Shown: positions 1-8,580, numbered from the stretch's first letter. The stretch: DNA of 13,748 nucleotides from Vicinamibacterales bacterium (GCA_030745255.1 JASLOY010000039.1:1-13748); one strand, 5' to 3'. The notes: generated from the letters alone by a model not told the origin. Translations and numbers: made by a program.

Positions 1-1
1 T

Positions 2-73
2 TCGTCGACCGCCCTGAACATGTTCGTCGTGCCGGCGATCTACTGGACCAGCGAGAAGAACCGACCGGCGTGA
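2..73 (+). CDS. RND-type efflux transporter, C-terminal tail (partial)
   Basis: An open frame enters from the left edge and stops at TGA (71-73). The visible 23 residues read SSTALNMFVVPAIYW followed by TSEKNRPA. The 'TALNMFVVPAIY' segment matches the end of the last transmembrane helix of RND inner-membrane pumps of the CusA/CzcA/AcrB type, where a 'Ser/Thr-x-Leu ... Val-x-Pro-x-x-Tyr' pattern precedes a short charged cytoplasmic tail. The protein would be the inner-membrane proton-driven pump of a tripartite export complex. Only the last 23 codons are present, so substrate class (metal or drug) cannot be told. The assignment rests on this short motif only. Confidence 0.55.
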   Translation, partial: SSTALNMFVVPAIYWTSEKNRPA

Positions 74-84
74 GCATATGCCGC

Positions 85-105
85 TGTTCATTGTTCGATG
101 TTCAA
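85..105. repeat. Three tandem heptamers, TGTTCNN
   Basis: Three perfectly phased 7-bp units, TGTTCAT, TGTTCGA and TGTTCAA, lie between the RND stop codon and the next gene. The first five bases are invariant and the last two vary. On the minus strand they read as GAACA-type heptamers. A second 7-bp array with a different sequence is present at 8633-8660. Confidence 0.8.
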
Positions 106-242
106 TTTCGGGCGCCATAGAACCACTGGGAACGAGCAGGAACAGATAATGTTTGAAACGAGTTACGGCGGTTCCGCGGCGCACGACAGTGGCCTGCTCG
201 GGCCAATGGGTATACCGTGTAGAGGATGCCTGTGACGGAAGC

Positions 243-248
243 AGGAAA
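243..248 (+). promoter_or_regulatory. Ribosome binding site that fixes the start of the DUF5916 gene
   Basis: AGGAAA lies 6-8 bases before the ATG at 255. The frame is open further upstream to a TTG at 153, but that codon has no comparable purine tract. The ATG at 255 also places the hydrophobic signal peptide near the N terminus, whereas the TTG start would put about 35 polar residues in front of it. Confidence 0.6.
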
Positions 249-254
249 TTCTCG

Positions 255-3200
255 ATGACAGCAATGCGAAACTGCCTCGTCCTACCCGCTCGCGCCCTGT
301 CCCCGATGCTGTGCGCGTTCGCCGTTCTGGCGTCGACCATGCCCGTGTCGGCTCAACAAGGCGTGCTTCCCCCCCAGGCGGTCGCGATCGTGCCGTTCGA
401 GAACCTGAGTGGCTCTCCCGGAGACGATTGGATCGGCGCCGGCATCGCCGAATCGCTGGCCACAGGACTCCCGGGCGGGTACCCGGTGATAGCGCGCACC
501 GGTGTCACCGGCTCAGCGGGTGAGGCAGCCGAGGGCACCGGAGAGGAGGCGACCGCAGGGGTGCTGGAGGTCGGCCGTCGTCTCGGCGCGCAATACGTGG
601 TCGGGGGCGCCTACCAGCGGGTTGGTGAGGCGCTCCGGATCACCGGGCGGTTCGTGGACGTCTCGACCGGTGCGGTCGTTCGGTCAGCGCTGATCGACGG
701 CGCGCTCGACGATCTTTTCAGCCTGCAGGACCGTCTCGTGGCGGAGCTCTCGGGTCCGCCTGCGGGTGTGGCCGCGGCGCCGTTCAGCGCCCGGCGCGAG
801 CCGACCGTCTCGGAACCGGCCGTCTCGGGTGCGCCGCCGCGTGTGGCCGCGGCTCCTGCGCGCCCTCAGGGCGAGCCGGTTGCCGCGCTCCAGCCAGACG
901 CGCAACCGCCCGCCACTACCAGCCCGACTCCGATCCCCGAGGCGTCCGCGGCACCGCCCGCGGCCGTCAGCGCACCGTCCGGCACCGTGGCCAACGCGGG
1001 GTTCGCGGTCAGCCCGAACGCCGCGCTGCTCGCCGCGATCGAGGGCCCGGCGCCTCCGGTTGCCCCCGAGGTCGTGACGCGAGACGAGCAGGGCCGGGCG
1101 ACGGTGCGGGCCATCAGGCTCGACGAGGGCATCCGGCTCGATGGGCAGCTCGACGAAGCGGTCTACGAGGAGGTGCCGGCCATAAGCGACTTCGTCCAGC
1201 TGATGCCGGTGGAAGGGGCGCCCGCCTCTGAAAAGACCGAGGCGTGGATCATGTTCGACGAGACGAACGTGTATGTCTCAGCCCGTATCTGGGATTCGGC
1301 GCCGGAAAGCGAATGGGTCGCCAATGAAATGCGCCGCGACACCAACCAGCTGCGACAGAACGACACGTTCGCCGCCTTCTTCGATACGTTCTACGACCGT
1401 CGAAACGGGTTCAATTTCTACACCAACCCGCTGGCGGCGCGCGCCGACCAGCAGTTCACGAACGAAGGCAATCCCAACGGCGACTGGAACCCTGTGTGGG
1501 ACGTCCGCACGGGCCGGTTCGACGGCGGCTGGACCACCGAGATGGAGATCCCGTTCAAGAGCCTCCGTTATCGGTCGGGGAACCCGCAGCTGTGGGGCGT
1601 GCAGCTGCGGCGGGCGATTCGACGCAAGAACGAGTGGGTCTATCTGACGCGGCTGCCGATCACGGCGGGCGGCGGTCAGGGCTCCTCCGGCATCTTCCGC
1701 GTGTCGTCGGCCGGCACGCTGGTCGGGATGGAGCCGCCGACGGCGAGCCGAAACATCGAGGTCAAGCCGTATGCGATTGGCGGGATGACGACCGATGTCA
1801 ACGCGAACCCGGTGAAGAACCGCGAGGGGGACGGCGACTTCGGGCTCGACGTGAAATACGGCATCACGCAGAATCTGACGGCCGACTTCACCTACAACAC
1901 CGACTTCGCGCAGGTGGAGGTCGACGAGCAGCAGGTGAATCTGACCCGGTTCAGCCTCTTCTTCCCGGAGAAGCGGGAGTTCTTTCTCGAGGGACGCGGC
2001 GTGTTCGACTTCGCTCGAGGCGGAGTGGGTGGCGTGTTCGGCGGCCCCGGGGGTGGCGGCGGCGGATTCTTCGGCGGGGGCACCGCACCGACCCTGTTCT
2101 ACAGCCGGCGGATCGGTCTGCAGGGCGGGCAGGTGGTGCCGATCCTCGGCGGCGGCCGCGTGACCGGCAAGGTCGGACAGTTCGACGTCGGCGCTTTGAG
2201 CATCCAAACCGACGACCAGGTGTCCTCGGGGCTCGCGTCGACCAACTTTACCGTCGCACGGGTCAAGCGCGACATTCTCCGACGCAGCTCCGTGGGCGCA
2301 CTGTTCACCAACCGATCGGTCTCGCTGGCCGGCGACGGCGCCAGCCGTACCTATGGGGCAGATGCGACGTTCGCCTTCTACGACAACATCCAGATGCTCG
2401 GCTACTACGCGAAGACGGAGACACCGGGCCTGGTTGGCGAGGACACCAGTTATCAGACGCGTTTCGGCTACGGCGCGGACCGCTACGGCGTGCAGGTCGA
2501 CCACCTGCTGGTCGAGGGCCATTTCAACCCCGAAGTAGGGTTTTTGAGACGAGACAACTTCCGGCGCACATTTGTGGAAGGTCGGTTCAGCCCACGACCG
2601 AGCTCGATCGATGCGATCCGGCAGTTCCGGTTGGTGGGCAGCATCGACTACATCCTGACGGCCGACACCAACCTGCTGGAGACACGTCAGAACACCTTGA
2701 GCTTTCAGACCGAGTTCGAGAGCAGCGACAGGTTTGGAGTAACCATCAGCGACAACTACGAGCTGTTGCTGCAGCCGTTTTCCCCAGGGGGCGGCGTGAC
2801 CATCCCGGTCGGAGGCTACGCCTTCAACGACGTCGAAGTGTCGTATTCGCTCGGTCAGCAGCGACGCGTCAATGGCGGCGTACGACTCCAGCATGGCGGC
2901 TACTTCAACGGAGACATCACCACCCTCGGCTTGCGGCCGTGGCGTGTCGCCGTCCTGCCGCAGATGTCGATAGAGCCGAGCCTCTCGCTGAACTGGATCG
3001 ATACCCCGGGGGGCTCGTTTCGAACCGATCTCGCGGTAACGCGGGTCAACTACGCGTTCAACCCGCGCATGTTCTTCAGCGGACTGCTGCAGTACAACTC
3101 AGCGAGCGACACGCTCAGCACGAACATGCGTCTTCGGTGGGAGTACAGCCCGGGGAGCGAGTTGTTTGTGGTTTACACCGAGGATCGCGACACAATGACG

Positions 3201-3275
3201 CTACGGCCCGATCGGTTCAGCGAGCTGCGCAACCGCGGCTTCGTCGTCAAGTTCAACCGGCTGTTCAGGTTTTAG
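255..3275 (+). CDS. Exported FlgO/TolB-N-like + CBM9-like + DUF5916 beta-barrel protein
   Basis: This 1006-residue protein has four parts. A signal peptide ends near residue 33 (...TMPVSA, then QQG). Residues about 42-168 form an alpha/beta domain opening with VAIVPFENLSG, then DDWIGAGIAESL and LGAQYVVGGAYQ. That pattern is typical of the FlgO/TolB-N-like domain often found before TPR repeats. Residues about 170-280 are a Pro/Ala/Ser-rich linker. Residues about 284-450 match the CBM9-like (DOMON-related) domain, with 'IRLDGQLDEAVYEE' and 'WTTEMEIPFKSLRY'. The rest is a DUF5916 barrel containing 'FFPEKREFFLEG', a Gly-rich loop (about residues 588-609) and 'LFYSRRIG'. It ends in Phe (NRLFRF), as outer-membrane barrels inserted by BAM usually do. 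The likely location is the outer membrane; the substrate is unknown. Family members are often called 'hydrolase' on weak grounds, and no catalytic motif is visible. The FlgO-like front domain is unusual. A TTG start at 153 is possible but less likely. The 3' end is convergent with the next gene, 13 bp away. Confidence 0.85.
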   Translation: MTAMRNCLVLPARALSPMLCAFAVLASTMPVSAQQGVLPPQAVAIVPFENLSGSPGDDWIGAGIAESLATGLPGGYPVIARTGVTGSAGEAAEGTGEEATAGVLEVGRRLGAQYVVGGAYQRVGEALRITGRFVDVSTGAVVRSALIDGALDDLFSLQDRLVAELSGPPAGVAAAPFSARREPTVSEPAVSGAPPRVAAAPARPQGEPVAALQPDAQPPATTSPTPIPEASAAPPAAVSAPSGTVANAGFAVSPNAALLAAIEGPAPPVAPEVVTRDEQGRATVRAIRLDEGIRLDGQLDEAVYEEVPAISDFVQLMPVEGAPASEKTEAWIMFDETNVYVSARIWDSAPESEWVANEMRRDTNQLRQNDTFAAFFDTFYDRRNGFNFYTNPLAARADQQFTNEGNPNGDWNPVWDVRTGRFDGGWTTEMEIPFKSLRYRSGNPQLWGVQLRRAIRRKNEWVYLTRLPITAGGGQGSSGIFRVSSAGTLVGMEPPTASRNIEVKPYAIGGMTTDVNANPVKNREGDGDFGLDVKYGITQNLTADFTYNTDFAQVEVDEQQVNLTRFSLFFPEKREFFLEGRGVFDFARGGVGGVFGGPGGGGGGFFGGGTAPTLFYSRRIGLQGGQVVPILGGGRVTGKVGQFDVGALSIQTDDQVSSGLASTNFTVARVKRDILRRSSVGALFTNRSVSLAGDGASRTYGADATFAFYDNIQMLGYYAKTETPGLVGEDTSYQTRFGYGADRYGVQVDHLLVEGHFNPEVGFLRRDNFRRTFVEGRFSPRPSSIDAIRQFRLVGSIDYILTADTNLLETRQNTLSFQTEFESSDRFGVTISDNYELLLQPFSPGGGVTIPVGGYAFNDVEVSYSLGQQRRVNGGVRLQHGGYFNGDITTLGLRPWRVAVLPQMSIEPSLSLNWIDTPGGSFRTDLAVTRVNYAFNPRMFFSGLLQYNSASDTLSTNMRLRWEYSPGSELFVVYTEDRDTMTLRPDRFSELRNRGFVVKFNRLFRF

Positions 3276-3288
3276 TCGGGTCCAGCCC

Positions 3289-5307
3289 CTAGCGTCCCGG
3301 CACCCGCTTTCCCGAATACTCCAGCATCTGGACTGTGAGGTCTTGCGGATAGGAGATCGCCACATCGGTGATCGCGCCCGAGGCGTCGAGCACCGGCTCG
3401 AGTCGGGGCTGCACGAACCCGCTGTAGGACGGCAGCCCGACCGCGTCCACCCGGGCGACCACCTCGTCCCGCAAGGCTGGGTCGAAGTGGATGCCGTGGG
3501 TCTCGAACAGAGTCCTGGCCGCGTCGTAGTCACCCTCTGATTTGATCTCCTGCACTTCAGCGAGCAGCGTAGCGACCCCATCGCGGAACGCGCGCCAGTC
3601 GACCATGACGTAGAAGGTCTTGCCGTCCCGCATCCGTTTCTCGATGGCGTCTGTGTTCGCCATCAGCCAGTGCACGATCATCTGGCGGTTGCGCATGTGG
3701 TCTTCGGCAATCTGGGTGCCCTCGCGGACCCGCCGAAGCTGCAGCAGCGCATTGCGCGTGTAGCCTTCGTACTCCGCCCGGATGATGTCTTCGTGGGCGT
3801 CAGCCGGCAGCACACCCAGCTCGACCAGCTTCGGGTCGGCCAGGAAGTAGAGCCCGATCAGATCGGCCCGCCCCTCCTCGAGCGCCGAATACTGCTCTTT
3901 CAGGTCTGGCTGCGCCGAGCCGCCAAGCCGCTCGGCCAGCTTGCCCGAGGCATGCCCGATCACCTCGTGCATGTTGGTGGTCATCTCGCCGGCGAGGCTG
4001 CCCCACAGACGCGACCGCTCCGCTTCCTCCTCGGTCCAGGCAAACTCCTGCCGATAGCCGCCGGGCTGCGAGCGGTCGTAGCTCTCGTTGATGTTCGACA
4101 GTGACACCGACTTGCTGCCGTACTGCTCGCGCACCGTCTGGTCGTTCGGCAGGTTGATTCCGATCGGCGTCACGGGACCCGAATCGCCCGTCTCGACCAC
4201 CACGTCGATGGCGTTCGCCGTGATTCCGGTCACCCCCTCCTTGCGATACTTCGGATCCCAGGGCATCCGGTCTTCGAACCACTGGGCGTTGGCCGCGAGT
4301 GTCTTGATGGCGCCGGTCTTCTCCGGGTTCACGTAGAAGACCAGCGCTTCCCACGCGCCCTTGGCGCCACGCGCGTCCATGTACACCTCTGTGAACCCGT
4401 TGATCGTGTCGACGCTCGACGCCTGATCCTCGACCCAGGCGATGTCGTAGGCGCGCTGGTCGACCGGCGACCCGGTTCGGTAGTAGGCGATGTTGGCCCG
4501 AAGCGCCTTCGCCATCGGCTCGCTCGCAAACGGAATCGCCGCCTCGAGGTGACTGATGATCTCGGAGATCTCGTCGCTGTACTTGCCCCCGACCTTGTAG
4601 ACCTCCTCGACCAGCTCGCCGTCAATCTTCACCAGCCTCGACGTCAGCGGGAATTGTTCCTCGAACCCGTCGAGATCAGCCGTGGACACGCCCTTGTAGA
4701 GGTTGTTGGCGCTCGCAAGCAGCATGTCGTCGCCGGGCGCTGGGGTCTTGTTGGTGACGATCGCCTCGAAAGCGGCGTCGAAGAAGAGCGGCTCCATCCG
4801 CTCCACCATCTGGGCCAGACTCTCGCCGTCGCGAGTCGGGAACGTGGCGCCAGCACGGGCCGCCGCCTCGACTGCCGAGGCGAAGGCCGGCGGCGTGGTG
4901 TCGACGACGAACTTGCGCGCGGTCAGGTTGTTGAACGGACCGGTGTTGATCCAGAACAGCTTCGTGTAGGTGTGGATGGCCTCCAGGGTTGCGGCATCGA
5001 CGCCATCCGGATGCGTGATGATCTCCTCGAGCACCTCGCGCATCTCGAGATTGTGCTCGTAGCGCTGATCGTAGTAGATGTCGCGGCCGGCGAGCGCCGC
5101 CTGATAGAGGTGCCAGATTAACGTCTTTTCGCGCAGGGTCAACGCCTCGAACCCGTCGGCGTAGCTCTGGACGATTGCGGCGTCGCCGATGCGTTCCAGC
5201 AGATACGGCCGATCCGACGCCTCTTGCGCGGCGCGCACCGTCGGGGACCCGCCGCTCGTTGCCACACCCATCGCCACCGCCAGCATCACGACCCCTTGAA
5301 TGCGCAT
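3289..5307 (-). CDS. Exported dipeptidyl-peptidase III-like zinc peptidase (family M49)
   Basis: This 672-residue metallopeptidase is predicted to remove dipeptides from the N terminus of oligopeptides. Both M49 signatures are intact. HEVIGH at residues 447-452 is the family HEXXGH motif, supplying two zinc-binding His and the catalytic Glu. EEGRAD at 477-482 is the EEXRA(E/D) motif, whose second Glu (478) is the third zinc ligand. 'INGFTEVYMDARG' (about 302-314) and the C-terminal block 'LPSYSGFVQPRLEPV' also fit bacterial DPP III. Residues 1-27 (MRIQGVVMLAVAMGVATSGG...VRAA) look like a signal peptide, so this copy is probably periplasmic, whereas the best-studied DPP III enzymes are cytosolic. 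A strong Shine-Dalgarno (GGGGAGGA on the minus strand, 5311-5318) precedes the ATG with slightly short spacing. The gene is divergent from a DPP IV-type peptidase, which supports a shared role in peptide uptake. Length and motifs give no sign of damage. Confidence 0.93.
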   Translation of the reverse strand: MRIQGVVMLAVAMGVATSGGSPTVRAAQEASDRPYLLERIGDAAIVQSYADGFEALTLREKTLIWHLYQAALAGRDIYYDQRYEHNLEMREVLEEIITHPDGVDAATLEAIHTYTKLFWINTGPFNNLTARKFVVDTTPPAFASAVEAAARAGATFPTRDGESLAQMVERMEPLFFDAAFEAIVTNKTPAPGDDMLLASANNLYKGVSTADLDGFEEQFPLTSRLVKIDGELVEEVYKVGGKYSDEISEIISHLEAAIPFASEPMAKALRANIAYYRTGSPVDQRAYDIAWVEDQASSVDTINGFTEVYMDARGAKGAWEALVFYVNPEKTGAIKTLAANAQWFEDRMPWDPKYRKEGVTGITANAIDVVVETGDSGPVTPIGINLPNDQTVREQYGSKSVSLSNINESYDRSQPGGYRQEFAWTEEEAERSRLWGSLAGEMTTNMHEVIGHASGKLAERLGGSAQPDLKEQYSALEEGRADLIGLYFLADPKLVELGVLPADAHEDIIRAEYEGYTRNALLQLRRVREGTQIAEDHMRNRQMIVHWLMANTDAIEKRMRDGKTFYVMVDWRAFRDGVATLLAEVQEIKSEGDYDAARTLFETHGIHFDPALRDEVVARVDAVGLPSYSGFVQPRLEPVLDASGAITDVAISYPQDLTVQMLEYSGKRVPGR

Positions 5308-5415
5308 CGGTCCTCCCCGTGAACGAACGGTCTCTGCCGCTCGATCTTTGCTAAGCTAATCCGGTTCTATCTTAACCCGTCAGGCCGGCACAAGCCGGGC
5401 CGAGGGAGACTCGCC
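5308..5415. promoter_or_regulatory. Divergent promoter region between the two dipeptidyl peptidase genes
   Basis: These 108 bp separate the start codons of the minus-strand M49 gene and the plus-strand S9 gene, so promoters for both should lie here. The stretch at about 5344-5376 is clearly richer in A+T than its surroundings. It contains TTGCTA (5348-5353) and TATCTT (5368-5373), which resemble -35 and -10 boxes but are only 14 bp apart, too close for a standard sigma-70 promoter. The exact boxes are therefore unresolved. Each gene has a good ribosome binding site at the edge of the region: GGGGAGGA on the minus strand and AGGGAG at 5403-5408 on the plus strand. Confidence 0.45.
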
Positions 5416-7686
5416 ATGACCCGTTCCTTCTCCGTTCGCGGCGCACCCGCGGCGGCGTTTGTGTGTACAGCGCTGCTGCTATCCGGGTCCGCCGTGGCCC
5501 AGCAGGGGTCGCTGACCATTGACGCGATCTACGACCCGGATCAGCGGGTGAATTTCAGCGGGCAGACCCCGACCGGGCTCACCTGGCTCAGCGACACGCA
5601 CTTTCTCCAGCGCGATCGCGACCCGGCGCGGGTGCTCTCGGTCGAAGCCGACACCGGCGACACCGAGCCGCTGATCGACTTGGAAGGGCTGGAGACGGCG
5701 CTTGCCGCTGTGCCCGGGATGAGTGACGCCGACGCCCGCCGGGCGGTCCGCTCCGGACGATTTGTCTGGAACGGCGACCACACCGGCCTGGTGATGGATA
5801 TCTCCAACGACCTCTATTACTTCGGCGTACACGACGGCGAACCGCTCGGCGCCGCGCGGGTGCGGCGGCTCACGCGTGACCCGGCCACCGAATCGATGCC
5901 GTCGTTCAGTCCGGACGGCAGCCTCGTGGCGTTCGTCCGCGACCACGATCTGGTGGCAGTGAACGTGGAACAGCGCCGCGAGTGGGCGCTGACCAGGGAC
6001 GGCGACGCCGACCTCCTGAACGGCGAGCTCGACTGGGTCTATCAGGAAGAGATCTACGGCCGGGGGAACTTCAAGGGTTACTGGTGGAGCCCCGATTCGT
6101 CGCGTCTCGCCTATCTGCAGACCGACGAAAGCCCGGTCAAGGAGTTTACCGTCATCGACCATCTGCCGTATCGCCTCGAGGTGGAGACGACAGACTATCC
6201 GAAGGCGGGCGACCTGAACCCGCTCGTCCGGCTCGGTGTCATACCGGCCGTTGGCGGCGAGACGGTGTGGGTCGACCTGGACCACTACACGCCGACCGAC
6301 ATGCTGGTGGTCAGGGTTGGCTGGGCACCGGACGGCGACGACGTGGTCTTCCAGGTGCAGAACCGCGAGCAGACCTGGCTCGACCTGAACACCGCTGACG
6401 CTCGCACGGGCGAGACAAACCGGCTGCTGCAGGAAACGACTCCCGCCTGGGTCGACGTGAGCGGCGACCCGACTTGGCTCGAGGACGACACGTTTCTCTG
6501 GTTGAGTGAACGGACCGGCTGGAAGCACCTCTATCACTACGAGCCCGACGGCACGTTGATCGCACAGGTGACCGACGGCGAGTGGGAGCTGCGGACCCTG
6601 CATGGCGTCGATGAAGAGTCCGACTGGGTGTACTTTTCGGGAACTGAGCGTAGTCCGATCGGCGGCGACGTATATCGCGTGAAGCTGGACGGCAGCCAGC
6701 TGACCCGTTTGTCGCGGCGTGACGGCACCCACCGAGCCAGCTTCAGCCCCGGCTTCGCCAGGTATCTCGACACCTGGAGCGACATCAACACGCCCCCGCA
6801 GGTACGCGTGCACGCCGCCGACGGCACTGAGACGCGCCTGGTGGCCGAGAACCAGGTGACCGCGCTGGACGACTACCGGCTCTCGACCCCGGAATTTCTG
6901 CAGGTGACGGCGCGCGACGGCTTCGTCATGGAAGCGATGCTGATCAAGCCGCCCGACTTCGACCCGTCGCGGCGCTATCCGGTCTTCCAGCACACCTACG
7001 GCGGCCCGCACAACCAGCAGGTCAGCAACGCATGGGGTCGCACCGCCACCATGTTCTACCACCTGCTCGCCCAGCACGGCATCGTGGTCTGGGTGATGGA
7101 CAACCGGACCGCCAGCGGCAAGGGCGCGGTGTCGACCTGGCCCGTGTATCAGAACTTCGGCGAGCTGGAGCTGCGCGACATCGAGGACGGCATCGCGTGG
7201 CTCACGGACCAGCCCTGGGTCGACCCGGCCCGGATCGGCATCGAGGGCTGGAGCTACGGCGGCTACATGACGAGCTACGCGCTGACACACAGCGACACGT
7301 TCGCGATGGGAATCGCCGGCGGGACGGTGAGCGACTGGCGCAACTACGACACCATCTACACCGAGCGCTTCATGCGGACGCCGCAAAACAACCCGGAGGG
7401 CTACCGGAAGAGCTCGCCACGCTTCAACGCGGCCGACCTGCAGGGCGAGCTGTTGTTGATCCACGGCACGATGGACGACAACGTGCATCTGCAGAACACG
7501 CTGCAGTTCGTCTACGAATTGCAGCAGGCGGGCAAGCAGTTCGAGCTGATGCTCTACCCGAAGTCGCGGCACGGCGTCACCGACCCGAAGCAGAACACAC
7601 ACCTGCGGCATAAGATGCTCGACTTCATCCTCGAGCATCTGCAGCCGGCGGGAGTGACCCCAACCCATCCGTCAGCGCCGCGGTAG
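5416..7686 (+). CDS. Periplasmic dipeptidyl peptidase IV-type serine peptidase (family S9)
   Basis: This 756-residue protein should cleave X-Pro or X-Ala dipeptides from peptide N termini. A signal peptide covers about residues 1-28 (AAAFVCTALLLSGSAVA, then QQG). The middle is a beta-propeller of the DPP IV N-terminal type. It carries the paired glutamates E211-E212 in DWVYQEEIYGR, which in this family anchor the free N terminus of the substrate and mark exopeptidases. The C-terminal alpha/beta-hydrolase domain has the nucleophile S613 in GWSYGGY, the acid D687 in HGTMDDNVH, and the catalytic H719 in SRHG. The Asn after the Asp pair, which helps bind substrate in the family, is also present. 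A Shine-Dalgarno AGGGAG (5403-5408) sits 7 bases before the ATG. Length and all triad residues are normal for an active enzyme. It likely works in the periplasm with the divergent M49 peptidase. Confidence 0.95.
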   Translation: MTRSFSVRGAPAAAFVCTALLLSGSAVAQQGSLTIDAIYDPDQRVNFSGQTPTGLTWLSDTHFLQRDRDPARVLSVEADTGDTEPLIDLEGLETALAAVPGMSDADARRAVRSGRFVWNGDHTGLVMDISNDLYYFGVHDGEPLGAARVRRLTRDPATESMPSFSPDGSLVAFVRDHDLVAVNVEQRREWALTRDGDADLLNGELDWVYQEEIYGRGNFKGYWWSPDSSRLAYLQTDESPVKEFTVIDHLPYRLEVETTDYPKAGDLNPLVRLGVIPAVGGETVWVDLDHYTPTDMLVVRVGWAPDGDDVVFQVQNREQTWLDLNTADARTGETNRLLQETTPAWVDVSGDPTWLEDDTFLWLSERTGWKHLYHYEPDGTLIAQVTDGEWELRTLHGVDEESDWVYFSGTERSPIGGDVYRVKLDGSQLTRLSRRDGTHRASFSPGFARYLDTWSDINTPPQVRVHAADGTETRLVAENQVTALDDYRLSTPEFLQVTARDGFVMEAMLIKPPDFDPSRRYPVFQHTYGGPHNQQVSNAWGRTATMFYHLLAQHGIVVWVMDNRTASGKGAVSTWPVYQNFGELELRDIEDGIAWLTDQPWVDPARIGIEGWSYGGYMTSYALTHSDTFAMGIAGGTVSDWRNYDTIYTERFMRTPQNNPEGYRKSSPRFNAADLQGELLLIHGTMDDNVHLQNTLQFVYELQQAGKQFELMLYPKSRHGVTDPKQNTHLRHKMLDFILEHLQPAGVTPTHPSAPR

Positions 7687-7728
7687 CGTCACATCCGCCC
7701 CTGCCGCGTGGTCGTCCACGCTACGTCC

Positions 7729-8580
7729 ATGTCTCTTCGCGAAGCGTTCGCCCGCGACTGCTCGGTCATCGCGGCGGAGCTCCGTCCACCGCGCGCAGAG
7801 CTCGACGCCGCGGCCGGCATGGATGCCTGGATCGACACCTATCACGCAGTCCGGCGACTGGCGCGCGACGAGACCTACGTGTTCCTGACCGACAGCGCCG
7901 TCGGGCAGCGAGAGGAGGACAGCCTGCGCCACCTGGGTGCCAACCTCGGCGCACAGACGCCCCGAGACCGTGTGGTCCCGTTCCTGACGACCAAGCACAC
8001 ACTGGCGCATTGCCTGGGCTACGCGGACCGGGCGCGAGAGCTGGGCTTCGAGGCACTGGTGGTGCTGGGCGGCGACCGCCACGTCGGCCCGCCGCGGTGC
8101 GTCGCGCACGGCTGGGAGCTGCGAGCCCTGATTCGCAAGCGACAACCGGACCTGCTGCTGGGCGGCTGGGCCAACCCGGCGCAGCATGCCGAGACACAGG
8201 TCGGGTATCTCCTGGCACCCAATGCCACCGCCGATTTCTTCTTGACGCAGATCGTGTCGCACCACACACCGGGGCCGGTCGCTCGCTTTCTCGAGGAAGC
8301 GCGTCGCCAGAAGCTGACACTGCCGGGCCTGTTCGGCGTGTTCTACTACCGGAGCGCCAACCCGCGCACGCTCGCGGCCCTCGGGCAATTCCTCGAGGTC
8401 CCCGCCGAGGCACTGACCCGGGAGTTCGAGTCCGGCGCGAGCGCCGAGGAGGTCTGCGCCCGCACGATTCGCGCGCTTGGCGACCTGGGCGCCCGGCACT
8501 TCTACGTCAGCAATCTACCCTTGGGCCGAGCTGCGCAGACCCTCTCGGCCATCATGGACCGCGTAACCGTTCGAACGTAG
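7729..8580 (+). CDS. Methylenetetrahydrofolate reductase-like flavoprotein (MetF superfamily, divergent)
   Basis: This 283-residue protein has the length and motif order of MetF, which reduces methylene-THF to methyl-THF using FAD. Visible landmarks are: AELRPPR (E17), at the place of the catalytic Glu in the usual 'FEFFPP' block; VFLTDSAVGQREED, like 'VTYGAGGSTRE'; VVLGGD (D116), like 'ALRGD', whose Asp contacts the flavin; GGWANPAQHAE, like 'GYPExHPE'; and ADFFLTQ (Q174), like 'FFITQ'. The fold and FAD/folate site therefore look kept, but several blocks have drifted, so a different folate or pterin-type substrate is possible. The start is uncertain. I chose the ATG at 7729; an in-frame GTG at 7708 would add seven residues, and neither has a clear Shine-Dalgarno. 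It begins 42 bp after the DPP IV stop, so cotranscription is plausible. Confidence 0.8.
   Translation: MSLREAFARDCSVIAAELRPPRAELDAAAGMDAWIDTYHAVRRLARDETYVFLTDSAVGQREEDSLRHLGANLGAQTPRDRVVPFLTTKHTLAHCLGYADRARELGFEALVVLGGDRHVGPPRCVAHGWELRALIRKRQPDLLLGGWANPAQHAETQVGYLLAPNATADFFLTQIVSHHTPGPVARFLEEARRQKLTLPGLFGVFYYRSANPRTLAALGQFLEVPAEALTREFESGASAEEVCARTIRALGDLGARHFYVSNLPLGRAAQTLSAIMDRVTVRT

Noticed and set aside
1278..2894. 538-codon minus-strand frame and the 598-codon plus-strand frame (1496-3292) inside the DUF5916 gene
   Set aside because: Both are low-complexity Arg/Ala/Gly-rich shadow frames of a gene with clear domain structure, and neither has a signal or motif.
3276..3288. Shared bidirectional terminator between the convergent DUF5916 and M49 genes
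   Set aside because: Only 13 bp separate the stops, and no stem with a T run on either strand could be found there.
5479..7668. 729-codon open frame on the minus strand, opposite the DPP IV gene
   Set aside because: It is the antisense of a gene with intact triad and propeller motifs. Its translation is rich in Arg, Val, His and Gln with no recognisable domain, as expected of antisense frames in GC-rich coding DNA.
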